Source: an uncultured Lactococcus sp. (lineage in GTDB: Bacteria; Bacillota; Bacilli; Lactobacillales; Streptococcaceae). From it: a stretch of 64,000 nt of DNA. This document shows positions 36,648 through 45,614 of the stretch, in pieces (the stretch's first letter is position 1; the number at the start of each line of letters is the position of its first letter). Below the pieces are notes generated by a model that worked only from the letters and a program-made list of their open reading frames with translations, ran no database searches and was not told the origin of the DNA. The stretch lies in NCBI RefSeq assembly GCF_934191625.1, contig NZ_CAKPUG010000003.1, positions 124,001-188,000 of the forward strand, read 5' to 3'. Position numbers and translations under genes: made by a program.

Positions 36648-38408
36648 TTATTTTTCACTTACGGTGCTCCATTTTGAAACTTGCTCTGGTGCCACTGCTC
36701 CAGTTATAAGACTTATCAAGCGATGTTGACCGGGCTGAATTTTCCCCTGAAGGCAAGGGAAAATACTGCGTGGATACAGCACATTGGTATTCACTTCTGG
36801 CCGAACAATGTCTGCCTTGTCATAGCCTTTGATTGCTCGGATACTACTGCTCCCTAATGGCGTGTCTATTTGGGCAAATTTGTTATCAGAAAAAGTTGAG
36901 CTTTCTTCAATCGTTGTGGAAAAACCGCCTTCTGCTACAAACAATACTTTGTCTGATTGGATATCATGGATACGCAGATGCGCTTGACCTAAAGGAATAA
37001 TCGTACTTTTGATGTGAACGGCTGGCATAGGCGACCAGTAATGCACCACACGATCTTTGAAGATTTCAAAAGAGTCATCTTGGGCATGAGCTCGAAAATA
37101 CAGCCCATCTTCACTTAGCGCTAAGGTATTATCAAAAGCACCTTCAGCATAAAAATATGCACCTTTGGGTACACTAAAGCCAAACTGTGTCGAATAAACA
37201 AACTTACCGTATTTGGCTGGTGCATGACTCTGATTTTCAATGAACTGCCCAGCTGGATAAAACACAACCTGCTCCGAATGAGCACTGTGTTCAACTAAAG
37301 CTCTCATTTCCTTAGAGGCTATCCGTTTACGTGACAAATGCGGCAACTGTTTTTCGGCTTGCCAAAAGGGGTGTTGACGGTCAACTGCTAAGAGTAAAAA
37401 CACCTTAAAAGCCCAGTAAGGCGATCCTGCTGCGTTATAGTTTTCGGCCATATTGAGATTGGGATAAGCGTAACCAACATTTAAAATGCCATTTTCAGTA
37501 AAAATTGCCTCACAAAACCAGGATTGCATATGATTTGAAAAGATTGTTTTAACTTTTGACCAAGGTAATGCTTCCAAATCCGCAAAAACTAAAGCGGACC
37601 AAAAAGCGCCTTGGGCAAAACGATAAGTCAAGCTTCGGCCAAAAGGCACCGCCCGTCCTTTGCGGTCAAACCAATACTGATAATCCTGCGCAAATAAAGT
37701 TGCCCTTTCCCTAATCTTTTTAAGCTGTTCAGCATCCTCATGAGGATCTAAAAATTTTGAAATGAGCAAGCTATAGTAATGAAATGCCCAGGGAATATAA
37801 TAATCCGCCTGACTTTCCTTACCGTCACAATACCAGCCTTTTCCTTGATAGCAGCTGTCAATAAAGGCAAACTCTTGATCGATTATTTCTGAAGAATATG
37901 GCATCTCCAAGTTTTTCATGGTGACATTGACCAAGATACGGAAGAAACGCCAGTTATTTTTAGGGATTTTACGTTCATTGATTTGAAGGAGCCAGTGAGC
38001 TATATTTTCTTTTTCTTGCAGACTAAAGTCTTGCCAAATGGTCTCCTTATTGAGCAGTAAACAGGTCGCTAAAGCTGCCATTTCGACAAATTTTTGGTCA
38101 TAGTTAGCAAGTTCGCCAAAATAATGCTGGCTTGTAGGATCTGTCCCCGCTACAAAGGAAGCACGAATTTCTTCTTTGAGGAAAGCATCTTCACTTTGAC
38201 TGAGATAAGGTCCAATCCCCCAAATCAATCGACTAAAGGTTTCCATCTGACTGGTCTCCTCATCATAGATAGCGCCGTGACTGTTTCCTAAGTCGATATG
38301 CCCAGAACCATTCATTTTTTCTTTGAGTGGTTCAAGCATAAGTTTGAAACCCTGAGTGATCTCTTCATAAGAGTCCCATTTTAAAGCTTTTAATTTCTTT
38401 TCTCGCAT
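36648..38408 (-). CDS. DUF2264-family protein, possible glycan-processing enzyme
   Basis: 586 residues without signal peptide. The first ~350 residues are helical (alpha/alpha-toroid style) with Trp/Tyr/Asp-rich segments such as GWYCDGKESQADYYIPWAFHYYS and NMAENYNAAGSPYWAFKVFLLL. The last ~200 residues are beta-rich. This fits DUF2264, a family placed near glycoside hydrolases and often found beside uronate catabolism. The start is the ATG at 38406-38408; the ATG 30 bases upstream lacks a ribosome site. Cytoplasmic location and operon suggest action on an imported oligosaccharide. Function is not proven. Confidence 0.65.
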   Translation of the reverse strand: MREKKLKALKWDSYEEITQGFKLMLEPLKEKMNGSGHIDLGNSHGAIYDEETSQMETFSRLIWGIGPYLSQSEDAFLKEEIRASFVAGTDPTSQHYFGELANYDQKFVEMAALATCLLLNKETIWQDFSLQEKENIAHWLLQINERKIPKNNWRFFRILVNVTMKNLEMPYSSEIIDQEFAFIDSCYQGKGWYCDGKESQADYYIPWAFHYYSLLISKFLDPHEDAEQLKKIRERATLFAQDYQYWFDRKGRAVPFGRSLTYRFAQGAFWSALVFADLEALPWSKVKTIFSNHMQSWFCEAIFTENGILNVGYAYPNLNMAENYNAAGSPYWAFKVFLLLAVDRQHPFWQAEKQLPHLSRKRIASKEMRALVEHSAHSEQVVFYPAGQFIENQSHAPAKYGKFVYSTQFGFSVPKGAYFYAEGAFDNTLALSEDGLYFRAHAQDDSFEIFKDRVVHYWSPMPAVHIKSTIIPLGQAHLRIHDIQSDKVLFVAEGGFSTTIEESSTFSDNKFAQIDTPLGSSSIRAIKGYDKADIVRPEVNTNVLYPRSIFPCLQGKIQPGQHRLISLITGAVAPEQVSKWSTVSEK

Positions 38409-38463
38409 TTTATCTCTTTTCTGCTGCAAATGTCCCATGACTTAGCAAAGGATAGTTATAGCC

Positions 38464-39300
38464 CTATTGAACAGGCTTGTTTTTTCCAAAAACTTCAATT
38501 TGGGTCAGCGCAGGAAAGGGCGAATCATCTTGTGCCTTTTTTAAATGACTCAGTTTGATAAAAGTGGTCTGCTGTGTCGGAAATTTAAAGTTTTGATACT
38601 CTGCCTGCTTTCCTGTGTCAAAACTCATACAATTGCCATTGGAAAATGTAACTTCGACACTTTGCCAATAGCTATCATGTGGAAAATCACAGCGGAAAAG
38701 TAAGTTCAGCTGATCTACTTCAACATGACGGCCAAAATCAATAATTAATTCTGCATCGGCTTGCTGATTAATCCCCCATGAGGCAAAAGGATAAGAACCA
38801 TGTGACAGGTTAGCGTATTTACCATCTATGGCATTTTTCGCGAAAAAGACCGACTCGTCACGGGTTTCGACATTGGCCGAAGCATGCGGATACACGCCTG
38901 AGTTTTCTTTTTGATCATGTGCATTGAAAGAAAGATTTTGATAATTTGAAATTTCAAAAGGATGAGCTTTGCGCACGGTCAAGCTATGGCGTGCGGATTT
39001 GAATGCCGTGTCTACAGAGGACTTTCTCAGACTTTCTGTTAAAGGGATTTCATATAACCACTCTTCTTGAGTAAAGTAAAGGAGAGATGGCGCAAGAGTT
39101 TCATCAATCTGAACCATGTAATAGCCCGGAACCTCGTCTACTGTGATACGAATCTTGTCTCCCATCTGATACACATATTCCTTGATTCCTAGTGTACAAA
39201 GCTGGTTTCCTTGAGCCATAAATGGCGCATACTCTTTCTCATGGTCAAAATTCCCAGAGATATTTTCTTTGTCCTTATTAAGCAGTTCAATTTTTATCAT
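38464..39300 (-). CDS. Uncharacterised two-part protein with a discoidin-like C-terminus
   Basis: 278 residues, no signal peptide. Residues about 1-125 are beta-rich and unrecognised (YVYQMGDKIRITVDEVPGYYMVQID). Residues about 135-275 resemble a F5/8-type (discoidin) carbohydrate-binding fold: SANVETRDESVFFAKNAIDG, SHGSYPFASWGINQQADAELIIDFG, VEVDQLNLLFRCDFPHDSYW and the C-terminal LTQIEVFGK. It lies between kduD copy 2 and the DUF2264 gene. Such a binding-like domain in a cytoplasmic protein is unusual. Role unknown; possibly an enzyme of the same step as DUF2264. Confidence 0.6.
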   Translation of the reverse strand: MIKIELLNKDKENISGNFDHEKEYAPFMAQGNQLCTLGIKEYVYQMGDKIRITVDEVPGYYMVQIDETLAPSLLYFTQEEWLYEIPLTESLRKSSVDTAFKSARHSLTVRKAHPFEISNYQNLSFNAHDQKENSGVYPHASANVETRDESVFFAKNAIDGKYANLSHGSYPFASWGINQQADAELIIDFGRHVEVDQLNLLFRCDFPHDSYWQSVEVTFSNGNCMSFDTGKQAEYQNFKFPTQQTTFIKLSHLKKAQDDSPFPALTQIEVFGKNKPVQ

Positions 39301-39320
39301 TCTTTGTTCCTCAGTTTTCT

Positions 39321-40130
39321 TTATTCAGGTTGTTTGCCGATATAGGCAAGGATGCCGCCGTCCACATATAAGATATGCCCATTGACAAAGTTGGAGGCAT
39401 CTGAAGCAAGGAAGACAGCTGTACCTTGTAAATCCTCCGGTTTCCCCCAGCGTTCAGCCGGTGTTTTCGCAATAATAAAGGCATCAAAAGGTTGGCGAGA
39501 ACCATCATCTTGGCGTTCACGCAGTGGTTGCGTTTGTTCGGTAGCAATATATCCAGGGCCGATACCATTACATTGGATATTGTATTTGCCATACTCAGAG
39601 GCGATATTTTTCGTCAGCATTTTCAACCCACCCTTGGCTGCGGCATAAGCCGAAACAGTTTCACGCCCCAACTCGGACATCATGGAGCAAATATTGATAA
39701 TCTTGCCGCTTCCTTTTTTAATCATAGTAGGAAGAACAGCTTTCGCCATAATGAAAGGACCTGTGAGATCAACATCTACAACTTGTCGGAAATCGCTCAC
39801 TGCCATATCAAGCATCGATTGTCGTGCAATAATGCCCGCATTATTCACCAGAACATCTACACTTCCGACTTCTTCTTCAATCTGCTGCATCATAGTCGCA
39901 ACTGCTGCTTCATCTGTAACATCACAGACGTAGCCATACGCTTTAATGCCTTCTTTTTCATAAGCAGCTAACCCCTTTTCTACTCCCGCTTGATGTCTGG
40001 CATTAAAAACAATTTTTGCACCTGCTTGGGCATAAGCAATACCAAGAGAATATCCAATCCCATGTGCACCTCCTGTGATGAGGACTATTTTTCTCTCCAT
40101 GCTGAATAGTTTTAAAATAGCTTCTGTCAT
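39321..40130 (-). CDS. KduD-like dehydrogenase, copy 2
   Basis: 269-residue short-chain dehydrogenase with the same catalytic block as the 33763-34569 copy (Ser, Tyr and Lys in NICSMMSELGRETVSAYAAAKGG) and the same C-terminus. The N-terminal cofactor region differs (ITGGAHGIGYSLGIAYAQAG; FNARHQAGVEK), and the Asp usually distinguishing NAD from NADP use is replaced by Ala-Arg. The two copies may thus prefer different cofactors or substrates. It begins the kduD2-38464-DUF2264 unit after its own promoter. Confidence 0.8.
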   Translation of the reverse strand: MTEAILKLFSMERKIVLITGGAHGIGYSLGIAYAQAGAKIVFNARHQAGVEKGLAAYEKEGIKAYGYVCDVTDEAAVATMMQQIEEEVGSVDVLVNNAGIIARQSMLDMAVSDFRQVVDVDLTGPFIMAKAVLPTMIKKGSGKIINICSMMSELGRETVSAYAAAKGGLKMLTKNIASEYGKYNIQCNGIGPGYIATEQTQPLRERQDDGSRQPFDAFIIAKTPAERWGKPEDLQGTAVFLASDASNFVNGHILYVDGGILAYIGKQPE

Positions 40131-40158
40131 TTTTTATTCCTTTTCTTATTAAAAAGCA

Positions 40159-40214
40159 GGTTCATATGCAATATGAACCTTTTGTTCTTATACGGTCTAT
40201 GAAAAATTTTCCAA
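40159..40214 (-). promoter_or_regulatory. Promoter and palindrome before kduD copy 2
   Basis: Minus strand TTGGAA (40209-40214) and TATAAG (40187-40192), spacer 16. The palindrome GGTTCATAT-GCA-ATATGAACC (40159-40179, plus strand) starts at about +2 and is followed by a T stretch. It could be an operator, a terminator for the upstream PTS genes, or both. Confidence 0.5.
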
Positions 40215-40303
40215 TGACTCGGAATTGTGTAAGTGAGGTAAGTCATCCGAAAATTCTTCACACACCGTGCAAGACGAATGCCTTATACAATGTGTGTGGT
40301 GTT

Positions 40304-41128
40304 TTATTTTGCTGGCGGTACAGGTAAACCTAAAATGCCAAGTGCACTGAGAACAATCGTGAAAATTAAAACCAACCAAATAACACGTGTAGAGTTCAAT
40401 TTCTTTTGGCCCAACATCCAGTAAGTTAGCAATGTGAGCAAAACTGGGATTAAGGCTGGCAAGATGCCATCTAATGTTGCTTGCATCTCTAACTTAACAC
40501 CGTTATTTGTGTAAACCAATGGCGTAGCTACCTTGATAACGGTTGGTATCAAAGCACCAATAACAGTTACACCTAGAACAGTTGCCGCATTAGTAAAAGC
40601 AGAGAGTTTATCTTTTAATGTGGTTACTAATTTTACCCCTTGTTTATACCCTAGTGGAAGTAAAGCAGCGCGACCAAAGAGCAAGGCAATATTTGCAGCA
40701 ATCCAAAGGAGACAGCCGACAGTCGAACCTTGTTGAGCTAAAGTTCCTGCAACCGAGCCAAAGATTGTTCCCCAAATAACATGGAAAAGTGAATCGCCGA
40801 CACCTGCAAGTGATCCCATGAGGGCTGTTTTCAAAGCCGCCACAGTTTCCTTCGCTTTATAACCTTCTTTTTCTTCAATAGCTACATCAATCCCCATAAT
40901 CAAGTTCCCAAAAATAGCATTGGTATTGAAGAATTGGTTATGCGTTTTAGCCATATCTTTGAGTTCTTTATCCTCTTTGTAAAGCTTTTTCAGAACAGGC
41001 ATGATGCCGTAAAGATAACCTGAACTCATCATACGTTCATAGTTCCAGTTGAGCTGACTTCCCAAGATATAACGCCAGCTAATTTTATTTAAATCTTTTT
41101 TTGTAATTACTTCTTTATTATTATTCAT
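40304..41128 (-). CDS. PTS EIID, mannose class (glycosaminoglycan disaccharide)
   Basis: 274-residue EIID of the mannose/AgaD family: KDLNKISWRYILGSQLNWNYERMMSSGYLYGIMPVL at the N-terminus, the long cytoplasmic region, then ALMGSLAGVGDSLFHVIWGTIFG and three to four hydrophobic stretches. The start ATG at 41126-41128 lies 11 bases after GGAGG. It overlaps the EIIC stop by 8 bases. With EIIAB and EIIC it probably imports the unsaturated disaccharides released by PL8, as in streptococcal glycosaminoglycan loci. It lacks an adjacent EIIA because that is fused to EIIB. Confidence 0.88.
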   Translation of the reverse strand: MNNNKEVITKKDLNKISWRYILGSQLNWNYERMMSSGYLYGIMPVLKKLYKEDKELKDMAKTHNQFFNTNAIFGNLIMGIDVAIEEKEGYKAKETVAALKTALMGSLAGVGDSLFHVIWGTIFGSVAGTLAQQGSTVGCLLWIAANIALLFGRAALLPLGYKQGVKLVTTLKDKLSAFTNAATVLGVTVIGALIPTVIKVATPLVYTNNGVKLEMQATLDGILPALIPVLLTLLTYWMLGQKKLNSTRVIWLVLIFTIVLSALGILGLPVPPAK

Positions 41129-41918
41129 CACCGTCAAAGCCTCCTTCAAAGTTTTGGCCATTTGTTGTGCCTGCCTCAGCTTGTGCAGGTTTTGCGCTGT
41201 CACGTTTAAACACCAAGAGTGCTGCGACTACTCCGACAATCGCAATCCCCATCATCGGAACTTGTAAATATGCTGCAAGGAAGAAGCCGACCATAAGATA
41301 AGGAATATATTGTTTTGTAGGCAAATAACGTAGAAGTATCGCCACACCGACAACAGGCAATGTGCCACCAGCAACTTGAAGGCCTGTCATCAACCACTCA
41401 GGCATAGCATTGGTCAAGGTTGTTACAGCAGCATCACCAACGATGAGCATGAGTAAGATGGGAATAGCTCGAGAAAGTCCCCATAGAAACGAACCAGAGA
41501 GAACCAAACGGGGAATACGACCGTATTGTTCTTTATCAATAGCTTTGTCAACTCTGTGAAGGAGGAAGACATTACAGAAACGCGCCACAACGTCAAGTTG
41601 GAGCATCAGAAGTGAGACAGGAACAGCTAAACCGATACCGTAAGCTGCGCCTTTCCCTGAAATAATAGCAAAGGCTGTACCAAGGACGGCGCCTGTGAAA
41701 TAGTCAGGTACAGAAGCTCCACCAAAGGCTGCAATGCCTAAACGCATGAGTTGGAGGGTACCACCAACCATTAAACCGGTTTTCAAATCCCCCATGATTA
41801 AACCAGAAATCATACCGGCAATAGCTGGTTGAGTCAACGAATTCGAAATCAATGAATCATTGATAGCAATAAAAGCAAAAATTGTAATTAAAATGATTTG
41901 TAGGACTGTTAAATGCAT
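41121..41918 (-). CDS. PTS EIIC, mannose class
   Basis: 265-residue EIIC with about seven hydrophobic helices: FAFIAINDSLISNSLTQPAIAGMISGLIMGDLKTGLMVGGTLQLMRLG carries the conserved substrate-channel region. The C-terminus is short, charged and cytoplasmic. It follows EIIAB by one base and overlaps EIID. It belongs to the AgaC/SorA-like branch. Confidence 0.88.
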   Translation of the reverse strand: MHLTVLQIILITIFAFIAINDSLISNSLTQPAIAGMISGLIMGDLKTGLMVGGTLQLMRLGIAAFGGASVPDYFTGAVLGTAFAIISGKGAAYGIGLAVPVSLLMLQLDVVARFCNVFLLHRVDKAIDKEQYGRIPRLVLSGSFLWGLSRAIPILLMLIVGDAAVTTLTNAMPEWLMTGLQVAGGTLPVVGVAILLRYLPTKQYIPYLMVGFFLAAYLQVPMMGIAIVGVVAALLVFKRDSAKPAQAEAGTTNGQNFEGGFDGDE

Positions 41919-41919
41919 T

Positions 41920-42849
41920 TTATCGTTCTCCTATTTTGTTAAGTTTTTCCATAAAGTCAATGGCGGGCTCACTTGGAACCAACTGGGCCGTGATTTTAAC
42001 GCCACCAGCAGCAATTTCTTGGAAGATATCTTCTTCTTCCGGCATGACTTTGATGCTCTTTGTGACTTCTTTTGAACCTTCTTTATAGCTCATGTTCCCT
42101 ACATTAAGACTTTCAAGTTTCCCGCCTGCTTGAATAAATTTTAAAACATCAGCAGGCTTTTTAAAGAGAAGAAAAATCCGTTGTAAGCCATATTTCCCCG
42201 CATTGATATTTTCTGCTGCTTGGGCTACTGGAATAACTGAGAGTCGCATTGCTGACGGACAAGCCATGCGTAAAGATGATTTTTGCAAGTCATCGGCAGC
42301 GGCCTCATCATTTGCAACAATGATGCGTTGTGTCCCTAAGCTTGAAGACCAAATTCCAGCAACTTGTCCATGGATCAAGCGCTCATCAATGCGCGTGTTT
42401 ACAATCTTTGCTTTGCCTTGGTACTCAGAATAATCTGCCATATTAAGCGTTACTGCTTCTTGTGCCTTTGCTTCATTCAGCAAATTTTTCGCATTAACCA
42501 GCGTTGTTCTGCTCGAAGTAACCAAATCATCGGCGGAAGCAGTATCACTCACTGCTGCTTCTAAAACAAGAGAGAGATTCATCCCAGCGATGATGGAAAC
42601 TTTATCATTATCTGTAAAATGCTTTAATGCCACGTTACAAGGTGTTCCTCCAAGTAAATCAGCAATGATTAAAGTTTCACCCTCTAAAGTCTGCATTTTT
42701 TCTAATAGCTCTTGTTCAAACTGGATATTATCACTATCCTCGGGCATACATACCACATGCATCTGTTCTTGCCGTCCGATGATCATCTCGAGACTTTCTT
42801 TCACCCCGGCAGCCATCGAACCATGGCTAATCAATACTATGTTTCTCAT
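41920..42849 (-). CDS. PTS EIIAB fusion, mannose class
   Basis: 309 residues. EIIA (about residues 1-140) has the phosphorylated His9 in VLISHGSMAAGV and the LLGGTPCNVAL loop. EIIB (about 148-309) has the active His160 in RIDERLIHGQVAGIW. The start ATG at 42847-42849 follows AAGGAGTCAA; an upstream TTG would lie within that ribosome site. Most glycosaminoglycan PTSs in streptococci have separate EIIA and EIIB, so the fusion is worth noting. It is first gene of EIIAB-EIIC-EIID. Confidence 0.9.
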   Translation of the reverse strand: MRNIVLISHGSMAAGVKESLEMIIGRQEQMHVVCMPEDSDNIQFEQELLEKMQTLEGETLIIADLLGGTPCNVALKHFTDNDKVSIIAGMNLSLVLEAAVSDTASADDLVTSSRTTLVNAKNLLNEAKAQEAVTLNMADYSEYQGKAKIVNTRIDERLIHGQVAGIWSSSLGTQRIIVANDEAAADDLQKSSLRMACPSAMRLSVIPVAQAAENINAGKYGLQRIFLLFKKPADVLKFIQAGGKLESLNVGNMSYKEGSKEVTKSIKVMPEEEDIFQEIAAGGVKITAQLVPSEPAIDFMEKLNKIGER

Positions 42850-42865
42850 TTGACTCCTTATCAAT

Positions 42866-42939
42866 CACGCAAGCGCTCTTTTATTTAACATGTTATCTTC
42901 TTGCATTATCAGTATATAACATATTAAGTAGCTTGTCAA
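42866..42939 (-). promoter_or_regulatory. PTS promoter with GntR operator and cre-like site
   Basis: Minus strand TTGACA (42934-42939), 17-bp spacer, TATACT (42911-42916). The perfect palindrome TAACATGTTA is at 42886-42895, about +16. A degenerate copy (AATATGTTA on the minus strand) lies in the spacer. A cre-like AGAGCGCTTGCG (42866-42880 region) follows the operator. Repression by the adjacent GntR protein is inferred. Confidence 0.8.
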
Positions 42940-43013
42940 GAAAAAATGTACACGGTTACATCTTTTTTTAGAAAAAGCTCCCTAAAGCGCGCTCTAAAGC
43001 CTTGTATATACAG

Positions 43014-43042
43014 CTTGCATATTCCAACTTAACATGTTATCA
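43014..43042 (+). promoter_or_regulatory. gntR promoter overlapped by its operator
   Basis: TTGCAT (43014-43019), 17-bp spacer, TATCAT (43037-43042). The palindrome TAACATGTTA at 43030-43039 lies in the spacer and overlaps the -10, which suggests autoregulation. The TTG start at 43078 follows AGGAG by about 9 bases. Confidence 0.75.
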
Positions 43043-43077
43043 TTCTAATATAAGTTATATAGATAGGAGTATTTCTA

Positions 43078-43785
43078 TTGATCCCAAAGTATGAACAAAT
43101 CAAGCAAGACTTATTATCTGAGATCAAAAATCATAAATTTATTCCTGGGGATAAATTTTATTCAGAAGCCGATATTAAGCGAAAATATGAAGTAAGTTCT
43201 ATCACTGCAGTGAAAGCCTTAAATCAATTAACAAGTGCAGGTTACCTCTACCGTGTACAAGGAAAAGGGACTTACGTTTCTAAATCGAAAATTTCCCAAA
43301 ATGTTAAATTCTCAGATATCGAATTGCATTCTCAAGATCACGAAACCGTTAAAGTTTTGTCAATAAAAGAGGAAAATGAGCCTACAATCCTTAAAGAGCT
43401 TGGACTTAGTCCAGACCAAAGTTATTATAAAATCGTTCGGGTACGTTATTTCGATGGAACACCCTTTCTCTTACACTTTACACACCTCCCAAAAACTTTA
43501 GTCAAAGAACCTGTATCAGATCATTTGGAAGACTATTCGAGTGTCTATGAGAGAGTGAACAAAGACTTTGGCATCGATCTTTATTCCATGTCCTCTGTTG
43601 AAACAAATGAAATTATTTTTCCGGATGAAAGTGAGCTGTTAAACGCACTCAACTTAAGCTTCCGTGAACCTGTGGTTAAGCAGGTTAAACACACCTATCT
43701 CGTAGATAAGAGCGTTGCTGAATATATCGTCAGCTACAAGCATTGGAAATACTTCAAAACAAAAATAGAAGTGGATGCCGAATAG
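43078..43785 (+). CDS. GntR/HutC-family regulator of the glycosaminoglycan locus
   Basis: 235 residues starting at TTG. Winged HTH: IPKYEQIKQDLLSEIKNHKFIPGDKFYSEADIKRKYEVSSITAVKAL...YLYRVQGKGTYV. UTRA ligand domain follows from about residue 85 (YYKIVRVRYFDGTPFLLHFTHLP). It lies divergent from the PTS operon and in the middle of four promoters that share TAACATGTTA. It probably represses the PTS, GH88-GH35 and PL8 units and itself. The inducer may be an unsaturated disaccharide phosphate, inferred. Confidence 0.9.
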   Translation: MIPKYEQIKQDLLSEIKNHKFIPGDKFYSEADIKRKYEVSSITAVKALNQLTSAGYLYRVQGKGTYVSKSKISQNVKFSDIELHSQDHETVKVLSIKEENEPTILKELGLSPDQSYYKIVRVRYFDGTPFLLHFTHLPKTLVKEPVSDHLEDYSSVYERVNKDFGIDLYSMSSVETNEIIFPDESELLNALNLSFREPVVKQVKHTYLVDKSVAEYIVSYKHWKYFKTKIEVDAE

Positions 43786-43808
43786 CATCCACTTTTACTT
43801 TTACTTTT
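43771..43808 (+). terminator. Terminator overlapping the gntR stop
   Basis: Perfect 8-bp arms GTGGATGC (43771-43778) and GCATCCAC (43785-43792), the stop codon in the 6-base loop, then TTTTACTTTTACTTTT. It ends gntR against the convergent GH35 gene. Confidence 0.75.
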
Positions 43809-43817
43809 ATTTTAATT

Positions 43818-45605
43818 TTACTTTGAAGTATCAAATACTGGTTGACTTGAAAAGTTTAAGCTGGTAATTTCTACAGCTTCTGTTTCAAAGACAAGAATTT
43901 CATTTTCTCCTTCATGAAGAAAGTCTTTCGGACAATACAAACTGTACACAGGCCCTTGGTTCCAATAACGACCAAGATTCTTACCATTCACAATGATGAC
44001 ACCTTTGCCATAGTTCGAGCAATCGATGAAAGTATCTGCCACCTTATCCAAGTTAATATTAAAGCGATAAAAAGAAGGCTGTGCTGGATTTTTACCTGCA
44101 CTAAAGTCAATTCCGCTTAACTGTTCCGCAGAGAAATCTAAAGGATATTGTGTATAGCCTTGATGAAAATGTATGTCGTGCATCATTCCCCCACGGATCC
44201 CTTTTCGCTGACTTGGATGATTAAACTTGAAGCCATAATTGACACGGCCTAAGTTCTCTACTAAACAGTCCACTTGAATCTCTTTTTGATTTTCCGCTAC
44301 ATCCAGCAATATTTCTTGCCCAATTTCTTCTTGGTATTGTGTGTGTTTATATTCACCATCAAGATAGATTTGCAGGCGATCACTGGCTTCAACAACCTTG
44401 AACTTGGTCTCTTTGCCATAGTTTTTCAAGACAGTAGAATAAAGCATATAACCATAGCCTGTACCCGCTTCTTCTATAGTAAGGGGATAATCAGTTGTTA
44501 AAGCCTTCATCATGCTGTCTTTGGTCTGAAGCAAAGACACACTCTCTGAAACTTTAAAAGAACCAAGATTTTCAATTTCCTTGACACGAGGCTGCGCTTG
44601 CCAAACATCTGGGCACACTTCTTTGATCGCTTTTTGAACAGCATAATATTTAGCGGTAGGCTCTCCTGCCTCTGTTAGCAAGGCATCGTAATCATAGCTA
44701 GTGATTTGCGGTAGATTTCCCGTGTCACGCGCAGAGCACCCATTATAAAAGCCAAAATTGGTCCCACCGTGGAACATATAAAGATTAAGCGAACCTAGCT
44801 CCAGCATGGCTTTAACTTCATCTGCTAAATCTTGCGGATCACGCTTAATAATCGGCTCTCCCCAACGATTAAACCAACCATCCCAATATTCCATGCACAT
44901 AAGCGGCCATTTTTTGCCGTGTTCTTTCATAAATCCTGCGAGCACTGCCGCGTTTTCTTTCGAACGGCTGCCGAAGTTTCCTGTAACCAAAACATTATCT
45001 TCAATCAAAGAACCCGCATCAAGCGCTGCCTGCCAAGCACCATCTGAAGTAAACAAGGGTACATTAATCCCATATTTTTTCATAAGTGCCCTCGTTTGAC
45101 GAAGATATTCCTTCTCCATCCCATATGAACCGTACTCGTTTTCAACTTGCATCATGATAACAGGTCCACCTGCAGTGATTTGTAAAGGTGAAAGGTAAGG
45201 AAGTAATACCTTAAAATAGTTTTCCACCTTAGTCATAAAGCGTGAGTCTGTGGAGCGAAGACGTATTTCGGGTTCCTTCAGCAACCAGGCTGGAAGTCCG
45301 CCAAATTCCCACTCGGCACAGATATAAACTGAAGGCCGTAAAATAACCATGAGTCCTAAATTTTCAGCCAATTTAACGAAAGTACGAATATCTTTCATAC
45401 CTTCAAAATCAAATGCTCCCTCTTCAGGTTCATGAATATTCCACGGAATATAAGTTTCTACAGTATTTGCACCAAGTGCTTTCAGATTATAAAGGCTGTC
45501 TTCCCACTGACTTTGGGGAATTCTAAAGTAATGAATAGCACCACTTATTATTTTAACCGGCTTATTATCCAGCATAAATTCTTCTTTTATTTGAAATGTT
45601 TTCAC
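43818..45605 (-). CDS. GH35 beta-galactosidase (BgaC-like)
   Basis: 595 residues, no signal peptide or sortase motif. GTG start behind AAGGAG. N-terminal TIM barrel: GAIHYFRIPQSQWEDSLYNLKALGANTVETYIPWN, acid/base Glu157 in MMQVENEYGSYG, nucleophile Glu239 in CMEYWDGWFNRWG. Beta domains follow. Length and motifs match pneumococcal BgaC, which prefers terminal Gal-beta-1,3-GlcNAc. It follows GH88 by 9 bases in one operon under the GntR operator. Galactose is not part of hyaluronan or chondroitin disaccharides, so its substrate here is an open question. Confidence 0.9.
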   Translation of the reverse strand: MKTFQIKEEFMLDNKPVKIISGAIHYFRIPQSQWEDSLYNLKALGANTVETYIPWNIHEPEEGAFDFEGMKDIRTFVKLAENLGLMVILRPSVYICAEWEFGGLPAWLLKEPEIRLRSTDSRFMTKVENYFKVLLPYLSPLQITAGGPVIMMQVENEYGSYGMEKEYLRQTRALMKKYGINVPLFTSDGAWQAALDAGSLIEDNVLVTGNFGSRSKENAAVLAGFMKEHGKKWPLMCMEYWDGWFNRWGEPIIKRDPQDLADEVKAMLELGSLNLYMFHGGTNFGFYNGCSARDTGNLPQITSYDYDALLTEAGEPTAKYYAVQKAIKEVCPDVWQAQPRVKEIENLGSFKVSESVSLLQTKDSMMKALTTDYPLTIEEAGTGYGYMLYSTVLKNYGKETKFKVVEASDRLQIYLDGEYKHTQYQEEIGQEILLDVAENQKEIQVDCLVENLGRVNYGFKFNHPSQRKGIRGGMMHDIHFHQGYTQYPLDFSAEQLSGIDFSAGKNPAQPSFYRFNINLDKVADTFIDCSNYGKGVIIVNGKNLGRYWNQGPVYSLYCPKDFLHEGENEILVFETEAVEITSLNFSSQPVFDTSK

Positions 45606-45614
45606 TACTTCTCC

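Noticed and set aside
38094..38291. Short ORF antisense to the DUF2264 gene
   Set aside because: Shadow frame inside a well-supported gene, without ribosome site.
42203..42853. Several plus-strand ORFs antisense to the PTS EIIAB gene
   Set aside because: Codon shadows of the real minus-strand gene.
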